A stretch of DNA of 64,000 nucleotides. Origin: Lachnospiraceae bacterium AC2028. GTDB taxonomy: Bacteria; Bacillota; Clostridia; Lachnospirales; Lachnospiraceae. Where the stretch lies: the NCBI GenBank assembly GCA_000702685.1, contig JNJD01000013.1, positions 25,842 to 89,841 on the forward strand. Direction: 5' to 3'. The translations under genes and the position numbers were made by a program. Of the stretch, positions 61,699 to 64,000 are shown piece by piece; the first letter of the stretch is position 1; each line of letters opens with the position of its first letter. The notes under the pieces are model-generated. The model did no database searches. It was given only the letters and a program-made list of their open reading frames with translations, and was not told the origin of the DNA.

Positions 61699-62274
61699 TT
61701 GCCGGTACTCATAGATTTATTTCTGACTTTCGCCAAGATCGGATTGTTCACCTTTGGCGGAGGATATGCAATGATTTCGCTTATAGAGAATGATTGCGTA
61801 GAAAAGAAAAGATGGATAACGCACGATGAAATGATGGATGTGACCGTAATCGCAGAATCAACGCCCGGTCCCATCGCCATCAATTGTGCCACCTATGTTG
61901 GATACAAAAAAGGGAGACTTCCCGGTGCAATAATAGCTACGCTCTGGATAGTTCTTCCTTCATTCATCATAATCTTCTTGATATCAAAGTTTTTTGACAG
62001 GTTCCTTGAAATAACATGGGCAGCAAATGCATTCAGGGGAATCAAGATAGCTGTTGGTATACTGATAGTGGATGCAGCCGTAAAAATGCTGATCAAAATG
62101 AAGAAAAAGCCAATGCCAATAATCATGGTAGTTTGTTCAGCGGTAGCTATGATACTTATCAGTATCTTTTCCGTAAACATTTCATCCATGTTGCTTATGA
62201 TCGTCTCAGCCTTCATCGGGATAGTCGTGTTCATTATAGGATCACATGCTAATAAGGGGGAGAAAAGGGGATGA
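61699..62274 (+). CDS. Chromate transporter subunit (short-chain CHR), N-terminal-type
   Basis: 191 residues, about five helices, with FTFGGGYAMISLIEND and ESTPGPIAINCATYVGYKKGRLPGA. Short CHR proteins act in pairs to export chromate or related anions. A TTG start is required; AAAGAGG lies upstream. Overlaps the second subunit gene by four bases. Confidence 0.9.
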   Translation: MPVLIDLFLTFAKIGLFTFGGGYAMISLIENDCVEKKRWITHDEMMDVTVIAESTPGPIAINCATYVGYKKGRLPGAIIATLWIVLPSFIIIFLISKFFDRFLEITWAANAFRGIKIAVGILIVDAAVKMLIKMKKKPMPIIMVVCSAVAMILISIFSVNISSMLLMIVSAFIGIVVFIIGSHANKGEKRG

Positions 62275-62831
62275 TCTATCTTGATTTATTAATTGGATTC
62301 CTAGAAGTAGGTTTCTTCTCCTTTGGCGGTGCATATGCAGCCATCCCGCTTATTAGGGATGTTGTACTGGCTCACGGCTGGATGGATGAAGAAATGTTTG
62401 CCTATATGATTGCGATAAGCGAAAGCACACCGGGACCGATCATGGTAAATATGGCAACATATGTGGGAAGCGTAAAGGGAGGAATTCCCGGGGCAATGAT
62501 AGCCACGACAGCGGTAGTCTTTCCTGCATTTCTTATAATCCTGCTGATCATGGTCCTGCTAAAAAAGGCTTTGCAGAATAAGTACGTTAAAGCAGCACTT
62601 GGAGGCTTGAAACCATGTATTATCGGTATAATCCTGTCGACTGGCATTTTGATGATAATTAGGAACTGTAATATCTCCTTAAAGGCAAAACCGGATGCAC
62701 TAACCATCGGCCTTTCCTGTGTTCTTGCAGCAGTTTATTTTGGTTCAAGAAAATTTATTAAAAAGGGGATATCACCGATAATGCTTATCTGTGTATCTGC
62801 ACTTGTTGGTGTTGTAGCTTATGGAATCTGA
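62271..62831 (+). CDS. Chromate transporter subunit (short-chain CHR), partner
   Basis: 186 residues, with FSFGGAYAAIPLIRDVVLAHGWMDEEMFAYMIAISESTPGPIMVNMATYVGS. Together with the preceding gene makes the two-protein CHR transporter. Coupled by ATGA overlap. Confidence 0.9.
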   Translation: MIYLDLLIGFLEVGFFSFGGAYAAIPLIRDVVLAHGWMDEEMFAYMIAISESTPGPIMVNMATYVGSVKGGIPGAMIATTAVVFPAFLIILLIMVLLKKALQNKYVKAALGGLKPCIIGIILSTGILMIIRNCNISLKAKPDALTIGLSCVLAAVYFGSRKFIKKGISPIMLICVSALVGVVAYGI

Positions 62832-62893
62832 AAGAAATATAATAACTTCCAGTATAAACGGTTAAGCAAATCGAGATTTGAAGAGGTGAAGCC

Positions 62894-63301
62894 ATGGTAT
62901 GGAAATGTCCGAAATGCGGCAGAGAGTTCAGCAGACAAAACCAGGACCATTACTGTGTGAAACCGCAGAATATTGATGAATACATTGCTGCCCAGGATGA
63001 GAAATATAAGCCCAGATTAATGGAGATCCGGGAGATCCTTCGTGATGCACTGCCGGACGCGGAGGAACGGATTTCCTGGTCGATGCCCACTTACTGGAAA
63101 GGTCGTAATATCATTCATTTCGCAGCATCAAAGAAACATCTGGGCATTTATCCCGGTGATGAGGCTACAGCTGTATTTACGGAGGAACTCTCTGATTATG
63201 ACGTAAGCAAGGGCACGATACGGATCCCCTATGATCAGCCTTTACCGGAAGCACTGATCATAAGGATCGCAAAATGGTGCTTTGAGAACTATTCCAAATA
63301 A
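62894..63301 (+). CDS. DUF1801-like protein with N-terminal zinc finger
   Basis: 135 residues. A CPKCGREFSRQNQDHYC finger is followed by a DUF1801/YdhG-type domain (IDEYIAAQDEKYKPRLMEIREILRDALPDAEERISWSMPTYWKG...). Function unknown; a monomeric alpha/beta fold. GAGGTGAAG precedes the start. Confidence 0.8.
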   Translation: MVWKCPKCGREFSRQNQDHYCVKPQNIDEYIAAQDEKYKPRLMEIREILRDALPDAEERISWSMPTYWKGRNIIHFAASKKHLGIYPGDEATAVFTEELSDYDVSKGTIRIPYDQPLPEALIIRIAKWCFENYSK

Positions 63302-63488
63302 GGTAAACGGGTTTGCGTTGACAGATTTTTCAAAGCCTGCGTTTGATACAGAGGAAGTCCTTTATTCCAAAAAAAATATGATAGGGACAAATTCCCGTTT
63401 GTCGGGATGACGCAAAATCGGGATTTATCTTAGAGATAATTGATGGACGAGAATTACCAGAATATATGACAATGAATAAGGGGAAGAT

Positions 63489-64000
63489 ATGTGGCTGATC
63501 ATGGCGGCTTTGTCCGCGCTCTTTGCCGGACTTACGGCGATACTTGCGAAATGCGGGATCAAAAAGACTGATTCAGACGTGGCGACTGCTCTGCGGACGG
63601 TCGTTGTACTCCTTTTTGCCTGGATCATGGTGTTTATCGTTGGCTCTGCCGGAACGATCACGGAAATATCGGCAAAATCTATCATCTTCTTAATTCTGTC
63701 CGGCCTTGCGACAGGAGCCTCGTGGATCTGCTATTTTAAAGCCCTGTCCGTCGGCGATGTGAACAAGGTCGTACCCGTCGATAAATCCAGCACGGTTCTG
63801 ACAGTGCTTCTCGCAATCATCCTTTTCAGTGAGACAGAACATCTGGCGGTCAAGCTGATCGGTACTGCACTTCTTGCGGCAGGCGTGTTTCTGATGATCG
63901 AAAAGAAGAAAACTGAAGCAAAGGACACAAAGCGCACGTGGCTGCCCTACGCGATCGGTTCCGCTGTTTTTGCTGCCCTGACCTCTATTCTGGGAAAGAT
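63489..64000 (+). CDS. EamA-family transporter (C-terminus cut by window edge)
   Basis: 170 codons to the end of the window. Drug/metabolite-transporter type: MWLIMAALSALFAGLTAILAK, GLATGASWICYFKALSVGDVNKVVPVDK, then the second half begins. About five helices visible. Ribosome site GGGGAAG. Substrate unknown. Confidence 0.85.
   Translation, partial: MWLIMAALSALFAGLTAILAKCGIKKTDSDVATALRTVVVLLFAWIMVFIVGSAGTITEISAKSIIFLILSGLATGASWICYFKALSVGDVNKVVPVDKSSTVLTVLLAIILFSETEHLAVKLIGTALLAAGVFLMIEKKKTEAKDTKRTWLPYAIGSAVFAALTSILGK

Noticed and set aside
1..64000. CRISPR arrays, tRNA and rRNA genes
   Set aside because: No regular 24-40-base repeat and spacer pattern, no tRNA-like T-loop/acceptor combination and no rRNA segment were noticed on either strand.

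Overview
The window looks like the chromosome of a Gram-positive anaerobe of the class Clostridia, most likely Lachnospiraceae. This rests on a T-box leader in front of valS, Clostridia-style AGGAGG ribosome binding sites, an MscL with a C-terminal zinc ribbon, comEA/comEC, and many zinc-ribbon membrane proteins. Core genes have moderate GC. A central stretch (about 31.7-36.1 kb, then 41.5-56.2 kb) is clearly AT-richer.

Core part, 1-31.65 kb: a partial GH13 alpha-amylase-family gene (minus strand); T-box-controlled valS; a zinc-ribbon/TPR membrane protein and a GH25 lysozyme; ACT and RidA proteins; a LytTR response regulator; argG with ArgR-like boxes; the arginine run GNAT-argJ-argC-argB-argD; a solute-binding protein; comEA; an OmpR-type two-component system with a GerMN lipoprotein; holA, trmL, an acyltransferase and comEC; mazEF with a palindromic operator; mscL; a TPR lipoprotein; pyrF; glgA.

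Accessory part, 31.65-56.25 kb: the 3' end of glgA (coding YDWLIG and a stop) occurs three times in direct orientation, at 31.63, 36.12 and 56.23 kb. The first two copies bracket a 4.5-kb AT-rich islet with only two zinc-ribbon genes. The second and third bracket about 20 kb of defence-like and hypothetical cargo: an orphan AbiEi, a complete AbiEi/AbiEii pair with a large inverted-repeat operator, a FecR-like membrane protein, a metallo-beta-lactamase-fold/RES-like gene pair, a GIY-YIG nuclease, a PD-(D/E)XK candidate, an eight-repeat zinc treble-clef protein with an embedded Vsr-like nuclease, and a four-gene AAA-ATPase/Smr operon whose promoter sits in a 69-bp inverted repeat. Several zinc-ribbon genes are intact and at least two are broken by TAA codons. 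No integrase gene is visible in the window.

Replicon-like part, 56.5-60.4 kb: a small DNA-binding protein, ParA, ParB and a replication-initiator-like protein. The initiator gene contains a six-unit array of iterons with a 22-bp period, and GGACCGNCGGTCC-type palindromes lie nearby. This resembles the maintenance module of a plasmid or an integrative element. It is followed by an Imm51-like protein, a YoaK-family membrane protein, a two-gene chromate transporter, a DUF1801-like protein and a truncated EamA transporter.

All functional calls come from reading motifs by eye; no database search was run.
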